This document shows, in pieces, positions 33,600 to 45,175 of a DNA stretch of 64,000 nt (position 1 is the first letter of the stretch; each line of letters begins with the position of its first letter). The DNA comes from Hyposmocoma kahamanoa. Its lineage: Eukaryota; Arthropoda; Insecta; Lepidoptera; Cosmopterigidae. Made by a program: the position numbers and the translations under genes. The DNA lies in the NCBI RefSeq assembly GCF_003589595.1, contig NW_020654810.1:6111738-6175737 (forward strand), written 5' to 3'. Under the pieces are notes generated by a model that was given only the letters and a program-made list of their open reading frames with translations, searched no databases and was not told where the DNA came from.

Positions 33600-35770
33600 C
33601 CGTGGTGCAAAAATGAAGTCTGTGGGACTAATTATTGCACAACTAAATTAAAATATAAATGTGATTAAAATATAAATGTGAATAAAATATAAATGATAAT
33701 AATATACATACGACAGACATACACACATACGTGAACTTTATATACATAAATACAATATATATGATAATAACAAATTACTAGTTTATATATAATGTTACCG
33801 ATTAACTAACTAACGCGTTCGACGGGAAGTACTCTTTTAATTTGTGTTTGAAAGATGACTAGAGATAGACTGTCACGAATGTCAACAGGTAGTTTATTCC
33901 ACATACAAGCTGCACTTACAGTAAAAGAATTGTGAAAGAATTTGGAGTAGGATTGGGGATATAAAAGTGTTCTAGTGTCACAGGTACGTTTTGGGCGAGA
34001 ATTGGGGGGTAAAGGGGAAAACGGGAACCCAGATAATGAGGAAGCTGGGGGTAATTCAAAATTTTATAAAGAAGACAAAGAACGTGGATATCTCGGCCAA
34101 GTCGGATTGGGAGCCATTTCAATTTAATAATTTTAATAACCTAACCTCATTTACCTGTGTCTCCAGGACAGTGTATGGTCGATTATCAGACCCAGGTTCC
34201 TTGTGTTTTCAGCATATGCAAGACTCACTCCATCATACGAAACCTTGGGGAAATTATTAATGTCCAACCTGCAGTAAAGTCTGTTGCTACCTACAATTAT
34301 TGCCTGTGATTTCGTAGGGTTTACAAGCAAACCAAACACATCAGCCCAAGACTTCACCACAAGAAGATCCTTATTATGATTCAATAGCAGATTGGGTATT
34401 GGCTCCATCAAAATGTCTATAAATTTGCAAGTCATCTGCGTATAAGCGGAATAGAGGAGAAATTAATTTAGTGAGCTCGTTTATGAACAGCGAAAAGAGA
34501 AGAGGTGAAAGTACACCACCCTGTGGCACCCCTGAAGTCAAAGGAGACCAATCGGAATAAATGTCATCATTCCTAATCCTTTGATAGCGATTGCGAAGGT
34601 AATTCGAACCAAGCAGTTGCAGCAGGGGAAATGTTAAGAGAGCAGAGAATGGCAAGGAGGATGTTATGGTCGACAGAGTTGAAAGCACTGCTGAAGTCCA
34701 ATAAAACAATAATGGTAAACAACTTGTTATCCATGGCGTAGCGAATATCATCGATGAAGTTAAGCAAGGCAGTTACAGTGCTATGACCAGGACGAAAACC
34801 GGATTGATACGGACTTATAAGTTCATGACGAGAGACATACGAGAGAAGTTGTTTTTGAACAGTGCTTTCAAGGACCTTGGACAGAAATGTTCTCAGCCAC
34901 GGCACATGCTGAGCGGTGCCCATTCAGTATCAGTAATTTTAGTTTTAATTTATTTTTATGTACATACAATTTAAGGGTACTGAATAAATGTTTCTTTCTT
35001 TCTTCTTCTTTCTTTAAATGCAGGATGGAGATAGGACGAAATTGGGAGAAAGCCGTGGGAGTAGCGGATTTAGGGATGGGAATGACATGGGCTAATTCCC
35101 AATCGCTAGGAAAGACGCTAATTGCATGAGAAGTATTCAAAATGTGTGTGATAATTGAAGCAACGTAATCCAGGATAGGTAACAGCATATCGCGGCAAAT
35201 ACCATCTTCATTCACGGCCTTGGAAGTTATGGATAAGATACTCTTCTTAACTTCCCCCTGTGTGAAGGTTGACAGTTAGGAGAATGATGGGTGGCAGTAA
35301 GTGGGAGCAATACAAAGTTCACAGCAGATACAAGAGAGTTAAGACGTGAAGACCGAAAACTATTCTTTAATAAACAAGTATTAAGATCACCCATCAATAT
35401 TACATGATCATAAGAGGCACTCAAGGATTCAAGGGTAGTCTCAAATAAGTCAAAATAGTTTACATTAACACTAGGGCTATAAATAACACCAACTAGGATA
35501 TTGGTGTAATGTAAGCTAAGGTCTAGAAATAGATACTCTAAAGACCCAGTATAAGTGCTAGGAGGCTGGCTGACGACGGAGCACGGTATGTAGCTCTTGA
35601 TGTAAATACATACACCACCACCACCAGTCCCAACTCTGTCGTTTCGATATAATGTATACCCATTGAGTGTAAATAGGGGGGATGGTAGAGAGGGTTTGAG
35701 CCAAGGTGTGTGTAATTGATATTACACTTGGGCAGTGCGTAAGTAAGCCGTTCATAGGCGTACGTATATC
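33600..35770 (-). pseudogene. jockey/CR1-like LINE remnant: endonuclease and reverse transcriptase
   Basis: Minus strand, right to left. The endonuclease part runs from about 35730 (WLKPSLPSPLFTLNGY, RNDRVGTGGGGVCIYIKSSY, and the catalytic VILMGDLNTC at about 35390). The reverse transcriptase runs from about 35215 (FRPISIL, SGFRPGHSTVTALLNFIDDI, LLDFSSAFNSVDH, GVPQGGVLSPLLFSLFINE, RLYADDLQIY with the active-site DD), then VFGLLVNPTKSQAI and a C-terminal piece near 34122. Several frameshifts and deletions make it dead. The 3' UTR at 33640-33700 has a short AAATATAAATGTGATT tandem. A foreign LINE tail is inserted at 34890-35015. Confidence 0.85.
34890..35015 (+). mobile_element. LINE 3' tail inserted in the reverse transcriptase of another LINE
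   Basis: 126 bp ending in a (TTTC)n-like run after TACTGAATAAATG, flanked by AAATG at 34885-34889 and 35016-35020. It splits the host frame between RPISIL and LSKVLES, which rejoin with one base missing once the insert and one AAATG are disregarded. Plus-strand orientation, opposite to its host. Confidence 0.7.
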
Positions 35771-36204
35771 ATGTCACGTCTATAACTCATTTAATCGTCT
35801 CGTGCCATCCTGAATCATTGACTTCCCGCTATTTCTATATTATCTCTCTAGGGAGGTATTCTATCTTTATACGTATACAATATAACAAACAATAGATAGA
35901 CAAAAAGTTCCTTAGGATGAATTTCTTGTCTAAGTCATCAATCTCTTACGACACTTGACAGCAGGTGTATCTGGCAATATTAATATGTATAAAAACAAAC
36001 AGTCTCACAACATAGTCCACTAACAACTTCAAGCTTTCAACTGACAAACCATAGTAGGAAGAGATTAGCATCGCATATAACGTCAACAGGCATTAATGGG
36101 TGACATGCTCATTGGAGCATTGTGAGCACTAATCAATTGGCTTACACCGTTTCGGGGATTCCGATGACTAGATATGTCGATTTGATTAAACAATGTTCGT
36201 AATT
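35771..36204. other. intron, nothing recognised
   Basis: No repeat family or coding match seen between the LINE and the next SINE-A. Confidence 0.4.
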
Positions 36205-36880
36205 ATTTTTTTTATGATATCATAATGCACTGGACGAACAAGTCGTGAGCCTAGTGGTAACCGACATGCACTAATAACACTAATAAGAATTGCAGATCCA
36301 CTCAAAGCTTTTAATAGTAAAGAGAGGTCATCTTGAGATATATAAAGTTGACAAGTCCCATATTTTTTTATACCTGACAGGCAGATGACTCCACCTGTTG
36401 TAAAATGGAAAGTGGAATCCAAACTTGAAGGAACCTAGTGCAGTGTTGATACAATCACTGCCCTAACCACATGCATGCATGCCTCTTCACGCCTCGTTTG
36501 AAGAGGATATCGTAAGGAGGGAATAAGTGCGTTGGAAGGGGATTTCAATTGTCGACGTGGTGACAGTGAAAGGTGCCACCAAACATTTTAGTTCGCGATG
36601 GAATACGGAAAGTAGTAAAGTGGTGACTACGAAGGCACGTGTGCTTCGGAGCAGAAAAGGGGAGGGTGGAATAGATTGAATAATTCTTCAGAGCATTCGC
36701 CATGGTACATCCGATAAAGGCGCTAAGCGAAGCAATATCTCTACGCAGTTGTAGAAGTTCAAGGTGTGATGAGATTTCTTTATCGCCAATGACTCTAGTC
36801 GTCATATGCGTGTAGTTTCACCAGCATCCTTACCCTTTAAAGCCGGAACGCTCACATTACTGCTTGGCGGCAGAATAAGA
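36205..36880 (-). mobile_element. SINE-A copy split by a LINE
   Basis: The first part (ACTGGACGAACAAGTCGTGA to GTTGACAAGTCCCAT, ending 36363) and second part (GTAGTTTCACCAGCATCCTT to TGCTTGGCGGCAGAATAAG) are adjacent segments of SINE-A separated by 36364-36802. The copy is more diverged than the others, so it is one of the older ones here. Confidence 0.7.
36364..36802 (-). pseudogene. 5'-truncated LINE (reverse-transcriptase C-terminus and 3' UTR)
   Basis: Minus-strand reading gives HLELLQLRRDIASLSAF and later residues resembling the usual LINE C-terminus (L..RRD..SL..FY...GECSEEL, then R.PRT). It ends TCATCTGCCTGTCAGGTATA followed by A's, a tail shared by insect jockey-type LINEs. CATAT flanks it at 36359-36363 and 36803-36807. 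Confidence 0.75.
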
Positions 36881-39800
36881 AGCTAGCAAGCTCACTTCTA
36901 GCTGAAACGTTTAAACGAACTAATTTCCTTTAAAGTCAACAATGACAATGGTCAATTTTAGCACAACAATCACTTAAGAAGGCAAATAAAAGGAAACCTG
37001 TGCTCGTATCAGCCTACATTCGTCCCTCTAATGAGCTTACAAATGTAAAAGTATGAGTCAAAATTAAATAAGACATACCACAATATAGCACCTCACCAAT
37101 ACGTTACGGCTTACAATCGTGAAGGACCTCTCCAACAAATAGAGACAAGTCCCAGAGCGAATTCCAATTCCATTACTGAGGCTAAAGGAGCGACATCGAC
37201 AGTCGGTCCCACTTAGCTTGCCCTGCCCCTTATCAATACATCATTTCATCTTATGAGCACCTTTACGTATGTATAATATGAACTTAGATAGGCATCTTAA
37301 TTCGAGAGCCAAGAGAAGTGTCTCGAATAGGCCTTTCTAAGTTTAATGACTCACAGCGTAATTAGTTGATTACAGGCCTTAATATCCGCATTTCGCGGTA
37401 TTTATTGCAACGTCATTAAAAGCTCATTAAAACGGAGAAGCAACCAGGAATCCTAGCCATTAATCAAGAGATCCGTGTGCGTAGAGCAATCTCCCTTGTA
37501 TGCGTAAAGGTGATTTCCTGGACGAAAAAGCCGCGCATAAATAATATCCTACCGGGGAGCGCATTTCCATAATTCAGCTCGTTACTCGCGAAGCCTTGCT
37601 ATTCCGAGATGTTATCTCCCTACTTCGTTAGCAATACAAAATTAATTAAAAATTCCGACAACGGTAGAGCTTCTTTCAAAAAATATGTTTTGGCTGACGA
37701 TATAATTCGATTGGCATAACTTGGGTTATAAAAATTCCAACTAAATGGTTGTATTCGATTGAGGGTATTTTATCAGTACAGTTTTCGGAACTAACGCCCA
37801 TCTATCACTCTCTAGGGGAAATGAAAACATGGCGCAGAAATATAACCGTTGCTTCACACCGTCGCAACCGCAAATCCTTTTAATGCTCATATTTCTTGGA
37901 ACTAAATAGAGAATACGATTCCTCAGAGATGCAGCTTTGTGAATATTAAACACCGATTCAGTAGGATTAATTCAGTCGTTCTATTCCTGTTATTTTAGAC
38001 AGATGATAATTAGGGAATCAATCATTCGGTTTTCTTGCATTTCAATACATTTCGGCGACCAATTTCTGTTTCACTGGTTTGACCCACTTGGTTTTAGTAC
38101 TTTCACCAGTTTTGATCGTGGTCAGTTTTTCCATTTCATACGCAATAAGCCTATGCACGGAAATGCGACAGTGCCGGCAGTGCAATTCGTAGTGGCGTGT
38201 TGGCCCGACGCCGACTAGTTCGTTCGGCCATACATTATTAATGTCAGCCGGACGGGACATTAGCATACCTCGGCATCGTCAAGGGACAGTGTAACAGCTC
38301 TGAATTCGTCTCTGTAGGATATCGAACTGTATGTTTGGTTAACCTAATAACATTTCGATGGTCATAAGAATCATTTGTAGGAATCGGTTTCAGATAAACC
38401 CGCATTTCTGTACCACTTTTGTAAGAAAGGGTTTTCTTTTATCGTTTTTTTTTTGTAGCTTTCACATCTTTAAGTACAATTTGGCATACATTTCGGTTTT
38501 CATTCCACATAGAAATAGGAATAAAGAAAGATAAGTGACTCCTTTTGTTGCACTCAGCAGTAGAAACAAAGAACTTTGGGCTGCATTGTTTGAAAATAAA
38601 GTACGCCGTTTTCATCCCAAGTGACCCATGAAAGAAAATAACTGTCATTTCACATAATGAATCTCATATCGACCGTGATGTTCAAGAATTTAATGAAACT
38701 TTGCAAACGTCACTGAATTTACTGGATATACTGGGACTATTTCTACGAACGTTTGAGACACTAAACCGAAGCGCACGTGGTCTAATATATGCGGTGGCGG
38801 CGCAAACAAGAATTCCTTAGAATCCTCAGACGCTGTTAGACTAAGGAATCCCGGTAAAACCTTGTTTACATTTTCCGCATAACCGACTTTGTCCTTTAAT
38901 AGTTTGCATTATCATAAACTTATAAGCAACTAAAGTGAAGCTAGACGCCACTCGAAATCAGTTTACAGAGCTTGTTAGAAAAGAGTACAGCTGTGTGCAG
39001 AGCAGGCAAATGCATGCTTCAATTACAATGTTCTTTTCCGTATGTTTTTACACCACTTTGACATAAAATATTCAGATATTAAGAGTACCCTAAAAGCTGT
39101 CTTATTTGTATGCTACTTTAACTTCAATATGTAAAGTGGTAAAAATAAACAATTGGGTTCCACAAACTATTTCTTACTTCTTTCAAAGCAGTAAAGTAAG
39201 GTATACTAAATTTAATCTATGTGAATTTTATAGCGCTTTGCCATCAAAGCGGCGCAACTATAAAGTTTTTAATTAAACTCAGATCCTTCGGGGGCTTAAC
39301 GAGCGCATTTTTCTAGCATCCCTTCGGGTACACCGCTCCCGGGGAAATCTTCTGACAGTGCAAGAGTAATTGCATAAATTAATAATACCAAATCGGGAGC
39401 CGACGCGTCTTTTCATCTGCGAAATGGAGTCCATTAGCATACTACATAGTGCCACCCTAAGTTTGATGATCAACTTTAATGAAACCAGATTAGTCATCCT
39501 TTATTAAATTTATTCCTTTGTGAAGGCGAGAGCAATGTACTAGGTTTTCTGGTAGAGTTGTAGTAGAGAATTACGGGCAGTAGGGAATTTTAATTGATTT
39601 AGTGCAGGCAGTGGCGGTGCGGCTCCGGCTCGACTGGCCGCGCGCAGTGGGAGTCCGGCTTGTTTCAAACTCGAATTTATCGGAACACGGCAAACCTCAC
39701 GGGCACCGACCGGTCTTACACTCTGTTTACCGAGCGGCAAATGGGCTCAAGTTTTGTGGCGCCCCCCAGTCCGCCCGTCGGCACTACATTTAGGGATGTA

Positions 39801-40965
39801 TGACCACAAATTTGCATATTCCCTCAAAAAACATCGCATATATTAATTTTAATGTAAGGACAACACATTAACATGATAAACGTAGTGTAATGTAAACAAG
39901 ATTGCGCGTACCTAATGGGAAAAAGTTTGCCAGTTTGTGAGCGAGGTATCCATTAAGGTACACGCTATTATATGAAGCATTAGTTTGGCCATAAAATGCG
40001 TATTCTCTCGCGTAGGCGAAATCCGTGAGAACGATATACAATGTACAATACGTCGGTAAGTTTGAAGGGCGTCTTGCGTTTCATGTCACGTTTTGCAATA
40101 CGGAGAATATAAAAGTTGAGAGGCTAAATTGTGATCGATAACGTTAACGTCAGAGGTTTGTATCGAGGGTTACCCTTCGTCTAGTCTTCATCTTAGATAT
40201 CATGGCTTGCATACTTATTTCAAAATTAGAACTCCAACGTCATTTTAAAATGGAGCTCGAGGTTAAGTTGTTAAATTTATGCAAATACGGCCCCGTAAAA
40301 AGCCGACTTCGTATTTAACTACACATGGTTTTATTTTATTGACTCGCAAACTTCTCATAAGGCATTTCTATCACAAAAAAAGACTTTCATTTTACGCCTT
40401 TTGAAGATTCATAAAATGTTGTTTTGATTCCTTAATTAAAAGCATCCTCAATAATAAAATGATCTAATTCGAAAAGCAACTTTTGGGATTATGACACAAC
40501 ATATCAACAAAAAAAACAACGTCTGTGGCACCAGCCCATATAATTATGTATACGCCGGTGATAAATATGATAAAATTTTATTTAATATGAAAAACGATAT
40601 ATACTATCGAGTTATTAGGTTTTCGCGATTATTACACATAGGAAATGAAAGTATTGTTTGGAATCTAACACACACAAACATTTACGCGGTTTTATACAAA
40701 ATTATATACAAAAAATATTTATTTTTTCTAATTAATATAATAAATAAACTTCCCAAAAATATCACAATTTTGAATTAAATCAGTTTATTACCGACAGTAC
40801 GATATCGTTAAACTGCTGATTCCATAATGTACGTTAAGTTAGAAGTTTATGCACATCGTGTGAAATAAGGAACAATAGATTCACGATTTATTATACCAGC
40901 ACCACTCATGTATATTCTCGTTTCTACTAAAAAACAGCGTATTAAAAAATTAATTAAGGACTCAC
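36881..40965. other. repeat-poor part of the large nemo intron
   Basis: About 4 kb with almost no recognisable transposon, unlike the rest of this intron. 37330-37680 holds several homeodomain-type TAATTA/ATTAAT words, and 39600-39790 is GC-rich. No gene. Being next to the exon at 40966, it is a candidate for conserved regulatory DNA, but this is inference. Confidence 0.35.
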
Positions 40966-41072
40966 CTCTGAGAATCTGATAGAGGAAGACTTTGATGTGA
41001 TCGGCGGAGAGGTGCTGCGGTGAAACGATGATCTTGTGCAGGTCGCTTTGTAGTAGCTCCGTGATGACGTAA
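40966..41072 (-). CDS. nmo: nemo exon: kinase hinge and helices D-E
   Basis: The exon opens after an acceptor ending ccgaacag with the last base of a split Ile codon, then encodes 35 residues starting YVITELLQSDLHK and ending FLYQILR, plus the first base of Gly. It closes at donor gtgagt. YVITELLQSDLHKII is the NLK hinge leading out of the ATP cleft, and FLYQILRG is the end of helix E before the catalytic loop. Residues are near-identical to Drosophila Nemo as I recall it. The previous exon, which should end in FFQE plus the first two bases of Ile, was not found up to 64000. A SINE-A copy begins about 47 bp upstream of the acceptor. Confidence 0.95.
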
Positions 41073-41118
41073 CTGTTCGGCTAAGGTTAAGGAAACTTGG
41101 CCAAAATAATGCATTACA

Positions 41119-41380
41119 ACTATTGAACAAGGCCTGGTAGGCAACACGAATGTTCATAACAGTTGCAGTGCCACTCAGAGCTTTAAAACGCAAAGATCTG
41201 AGGGGCACTGCCACTGCGCCCGTCACCACGAGACATATAGTTGACAAGTCCCGTGTGCCTGTAATTTCATACCCTTCGAAATCGAAACGCAGTAATGCTG
41301 ATATTACTGCTTGGCGGCAGAAAAAGTGACAGTATTTCCCTGAACGAACTTTTTCACAAGGAGCTTTACTGCTACTAATT
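41119..41380 (-). mobile_element. SINE-A copy next to a nemo splice acceptor
   Basis: Reversed SINE-A from GGCCTGGTAGGCAACACGAA to GAACTTTTTCACAAGGAGCT, TTACTGCTACTAATT. Its terminal part (GTGACGGGACGAACAAG) is missing at the exon side. The open frame 40954-41412 fuses this SINE with exon bases in a wrong frame. Confidence 0.8.
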
Positions 41381-41527
41381 TGTTGGGTTGATTGGTCGAG
41401 AGTGTAACCCACACGGTGTTACATGAGCACGCTCCGGGTTCGAACCCTATTTAACACAGCCAGCTGTATAACTTAGTTACGTCGTAGATTGGTGTATAAA
41501 AAGATGAAACATCCAGTTGCACAAGGA

Positions 41528-41830
41528 GAAATTTTTCACGCGGCCGCCGCGCGGCGTCCGCTAAGTTACCACGCCTTCATGTACATTAATGGCGAATATG
41601 AATTCTATTTACTAGGCAACAACATTTAAATTCCTCTGAATAAAATACCGCGCGGGCCGCCACGGACTCCGTTCGGCGACCGCGCGGTCGTCGCGCGGGC
41701 CGCCGCGTAGACCGAATTCGAGCCAGTCTCGCCCGCGTGCCCAGAACGCTCATTTAAGTTAAAACGTAAAAGCTAAACAAATAGAGCGTATTTTGCCCTA
41801 ACAGGACTTGAAATGAACGACACACCGGGA
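41528..41830. mobile_element. GC-rich non-autonomous element
   Basis: Contains CACGCGGCCGCCGCGCGGCG, GGACTCCGTTCGGCGACCGC and, reversed relative to 48691-48917, AGCTAAACAAATAGAGCGTA. It shares both the AT-rich core word and the GC-rich arms with that element. Ends not defined. Confidence 0.5.
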
Positions 41831-41914
41831 AGATACTATATACAACATTCTTTTATATATTTATCTATTATCAATGTCACAATTTCAACGCGTAAGTGTT
41901 TTTTTATTTTAGTA

Positions 41915-42082
41915 AGTCATGCGCGGTGGCACTGACAAATAACGGTTGCAGTGCCACTCAAAGCTTTGAATCGCAAAGATCTGAGGTGCATTGAAACTAC
42001 ACCTGTCACCCTGAGATATAAAGCTGTAATTTTACCAGCACCCTGAATCACAGTAATAGATATGACGGCAGAAATAAGAATG
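41915..42082 (-). mobile_element. SINE-A copy, partial
   Basis: GGTTGCAGTGCCACTCAAAG, CGCAAAGATCTGAGGTGCAT and ATTTTACCAGCACCCTGAAT. Both ends are lost. AGATCATAGGTTCCCAAACG just after it is a hAT-MITE-like end, seen again reversed at 20303-20335. Confidence 0.7.
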
Positions 42083-44139
42083 AAAATGATCTAGATCATA
42101 GGTTCCCAAACGTACAAATAAGCCAACACCCTCTCAATTGGGAAGCAAACGACCCACTGGTCTGCCACCGTAATAATAGATATATAATCAATATATTTAA
42201 AAAAACACGTTTTCATTGGTTCAAATTCGTCCCACACAGCACTAATGGACGTAAACAATTTTGAAGTATACTAATTATATACATCAGAAAATTACGAAAT
42301 GGACTATGTAAATTAGTTTGTTCCGTTAAAATGGTAAATTATTTATATTTATTACGATAATTTGAAAGGAGGTACTTCGCTTTCAATACTCTCGAGAAGC
42401 AAAGTAAAGAAATATAAAACAATGCACTATCTATAGTATGAAACTTGTTTAGATATTCAAAATCTAAACAAAGGAGATAACCGAGCAAATATGAAAGGTT
42501 TAGCACACCTGCATGCACATTTTGACAATGTCATTTCTTTGTTCACATTTTGGACATATAATTGTGATTCACACTATATGATTAGAATAATCTTATTACA
42601 AACTTGTATGGACTGCGACGAACTTTCAATAAACAACACCGATAAGATACAAAAATATTGAGTATTTACATTTTTGAGTAACATTTAAATGAAATATTCA
42701 CTTCGGAGTTCGTGACAAACTTATGGCGTAATTTGAACGCCCACGCTGTACAGGCGAAGGAGGGAGAGGGTCCCACCCTCGTCTTGTTCCCTTGCGGTAT
42801 CTTCTATTTGGATATATCGACAAAAGAAGCCATAAGTAAAACGGATTTTGGGAGCATATAAACATGTGCGTTTATCTGAAGATATGAGTGTGGTTTCAAC
42901 TTTTGTATGACGGTAATCCTTCTACATACATATACATATTTTAAAATAAGTTAAGAATCGGTAGAATAATTACTTTTGTACTTCACAGTTGGACGCCGTT
43001 GGAAAACTTCGTCTCTAAAATTACTTGCTAAAGAAGTGTAGTGGTTCGTGTCGTTATTACGGAAAAGTAAAACGAACTTTGTATTTATGAATGTCCTTGA
43101 AGAAACATGCACTTTATATCCACTAGATGGCATTGATCAATTTTAAAAGGTTGTGGTTATTAAGAACGGTATAAAGCACTTTCTATCCCTGATGAATACA
43201 AAATACATTCCGTGTCTAAACGTACCGACGGTATACACTAAACTATTGCAGCCCAGAGCTTAGCCACGCCGACAGCGTCACTAGAAGCCGCCATTAAATC
43301 TTCAAGCGTGCAAGTGTTAAGTAAGGCATGTAACGTAGGCCGTCATTTCAATCGCACTACACGAACAATTCGGCTTCACCTAAAATCCCCACCTGAACAA
43401 ATTATCCTTGGCCCAGCCAACCTCAGTTCGGAGCATGATTAAACACTTAAATCTACCCTGGCAATGTTCAGGATGAAGCATCTTAGAAGGCGGTAAAGGT
43501 TGCACCTTGTGTGAGCCGATTCAATACTCAATAACTACCTATAGATACAATTCACAGGCAGAGTATTTCTGGGAACAATATCGAGAGCAGACCGGTCGCA
43601 GGACGAGGGTCCCGTTACCTCTATCCGAGCAGCACGCGCCGCAAACTCGCGCCGTCATTATTAAAATTACACGTTTATGTGTGAATACACAACGTTGTAG
43701 GGAGCACTTTAAACGTTACATGTCTGGATTGGACACAATGTTTGGGCACACTTGTTGATTTAAACTATGATTTCGATCAATCCTCCAACTAACACTACGC
43801 CTACTTAACTGTTGGACCAGTTCTGTATTAATTTTGTTCTGGTTTCTTTTTTTTCCACGAAAATCCTTTTTTTTTTTCAAATTTAATTATTTATTTTTCA
43901 CTAAATTCGGGGAGCATAATATTATAATTTTATAATATTAGTAAATAAATATGGCTGTTTACAAAAATAAAAAAAACAATGACCAAAAATACAGTTGGCA
44001 TAGTGGAGGCTTCGATTGGTTTTATGACATTACGTTACGGAAAATGTGTATACATAAGGTGACCACAGATTTGATTACTTATAGAAACATAACTACAATA
44101 TTATTTTTGAGACAATAATTTTTAGCAAATACTTAATAG
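42083..44139. other. upstream intron, no gene recognised
   Basis: Mostly unique sequence. 43200-43740 is less AT-rich and holds an 83-codon frame (43507-43758) without a recognisable domain. A short possible element with ACTTATGGC ends lies at 42717-42838. I see nothing else. Confidence 0.35.
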
Positions 44140-44490
44140 AAAAAATAAAATGGATTGAAAAGACATCAAATGAGGAAGTTTTGGAAAGGGTTGGCGAGAA
44201 GTCTTTTGAATGCAACAGACAGGAGAAGGGGGAAAATGTTTGGACATTTGATGCGTAATAACGAATTTGTGAGAATGATAATTGATGGGAGGACAGAAGG
44301 GAAAAGAAAGAGAGGAAGACCAAGAATAAAAAAGAAGACAGTGAACAGCTATAAAGAGGTCAAAGAACTGGCTATAATAAAGGCTACAATAATACTAATA
44401 TACAAATATAATCAGTTCCACGAAGTTGCGGGATTTGTAGAAGGGAATGTCTACGTTGTTAAAGAACAAAACAAATTTAGCTAAGCTAAA
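44140..44490 (+). pseudogene. RTE-like LINE remnant, C-terminus of endonuclease/reverse transcriptase
   Basis: After a frameshifted stretch (WIEKTSNEEVLERVGE at about 44151) the frame at 44155 reads NATDRRRGKMFGHLMRNNEF, IDGRTEGKRKRGRPRIKKK: the Arg/Lys-rich tail (GHLMR..., EGKR.RGRPR) of insect endonuclease-reverse transcriptases. The usual W..V segment follows only in degraded form (YKEVKELA). Confidence 0.75.
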
Positions 44491-44534
44491 GAGCTTAGCT
44501 AAATTAATCCAATAATTGTTGATAACTCGTTAGG

Positions 44535-44835
44535 TTTTACTTTCGTATAAAAATAAAAATATTTAAATAGAACTTTCTTAACGGTGGTAACTCTATGCGG
44601 TAACAAAAGAAAGCGCAATCGTCAATTTTGCATCAGTCTGATGCAAAAATCTAAAACGTGGGAGCCTTCGGGAGGACGATTGCAAGTTTGAATTTACTAC
44701 CTTACTATCAAATATAGATCTAAAAAGTGTCAGATACTACAGCAAAAACTTATAAGTTTAATTTTGGTGAATTTATTTCGTTTTGTAAAGAGTCATGTAA
44801 CAAAAGTTGTTGCTTATGATGTTAGTCTTGCGAGG
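44535..44835 (+). repeat. unclassified repeat G, copy 2
   Basis: Partner of 25490-25775 (TTTTACTTTCGTAT, GGAGGACGATTGCAAGTTTG, AAAAGTGTCAGAT, AGAGTCATGTAACAAAAGTT, GATGTTAGT). It lacks the 26-bp tandem. Confidence 0.65.
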
Positions 44836-45044
44836 TTTTTAATAATTTACACGTAACCCTGCATATTCTTGGGGCCACGCTTTATCTTTGGATAAGACTT
44901 TGGATACCTAGGCTTATTCTTTGGCGGAATGGCTGCCAGCGTTCTATTCATCGGAGGCTATAAAGCCTTGTGTTGTGCTGTTCTGGGATTTGTATCGATT
45001 TTCAACTGTATTTTAATTTTAACTGATATTCAATTATTTTTTGT

Positions 45045-45175
45045 GAAATTACTCCACTAGTTTGTTATAATTATTACAAAGATCGAACACTGAGAAAAAA
45101 TTCCTTCGATCCGGCCGGATTCGAACCGACGTCTTCTAGCATACCGTGCCAGAACGCTATACCAACTAAGCTGTT
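45045..45175 (-). mobile_element. SINE-C copy
   Basis: Reversed tail TTTTGTGAAATTACTCCACT, AGATCGAACACTGAGAAAAA and head CCGGCCGGATTCGAACCGAC (B box), GCTATACCAACTAAGCTG (A box). Confidence 0.8.

Noticed and set aside
40954..41412. 152-codon minus-strand frame across the 40966 exon
   Set aside because: It reads the nemo exon in the wrong frame and continues into SINE-A; the correct frame gives YVITELLQSDLHK with proper splice sites.
43081..43133. Possible upstream nemo exon (minus-strand bases that read FFKDI)
   Set aside because: An in-frame stop lies just upstream, no donor follows, and the wider sequence does not resemble the NLK N-lobe.
43507..43758. 83-codon plus-strand frame in less AT-rich sequence
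   Set aside because: No recognisable domain and no partner exons; not enough to call a gene.
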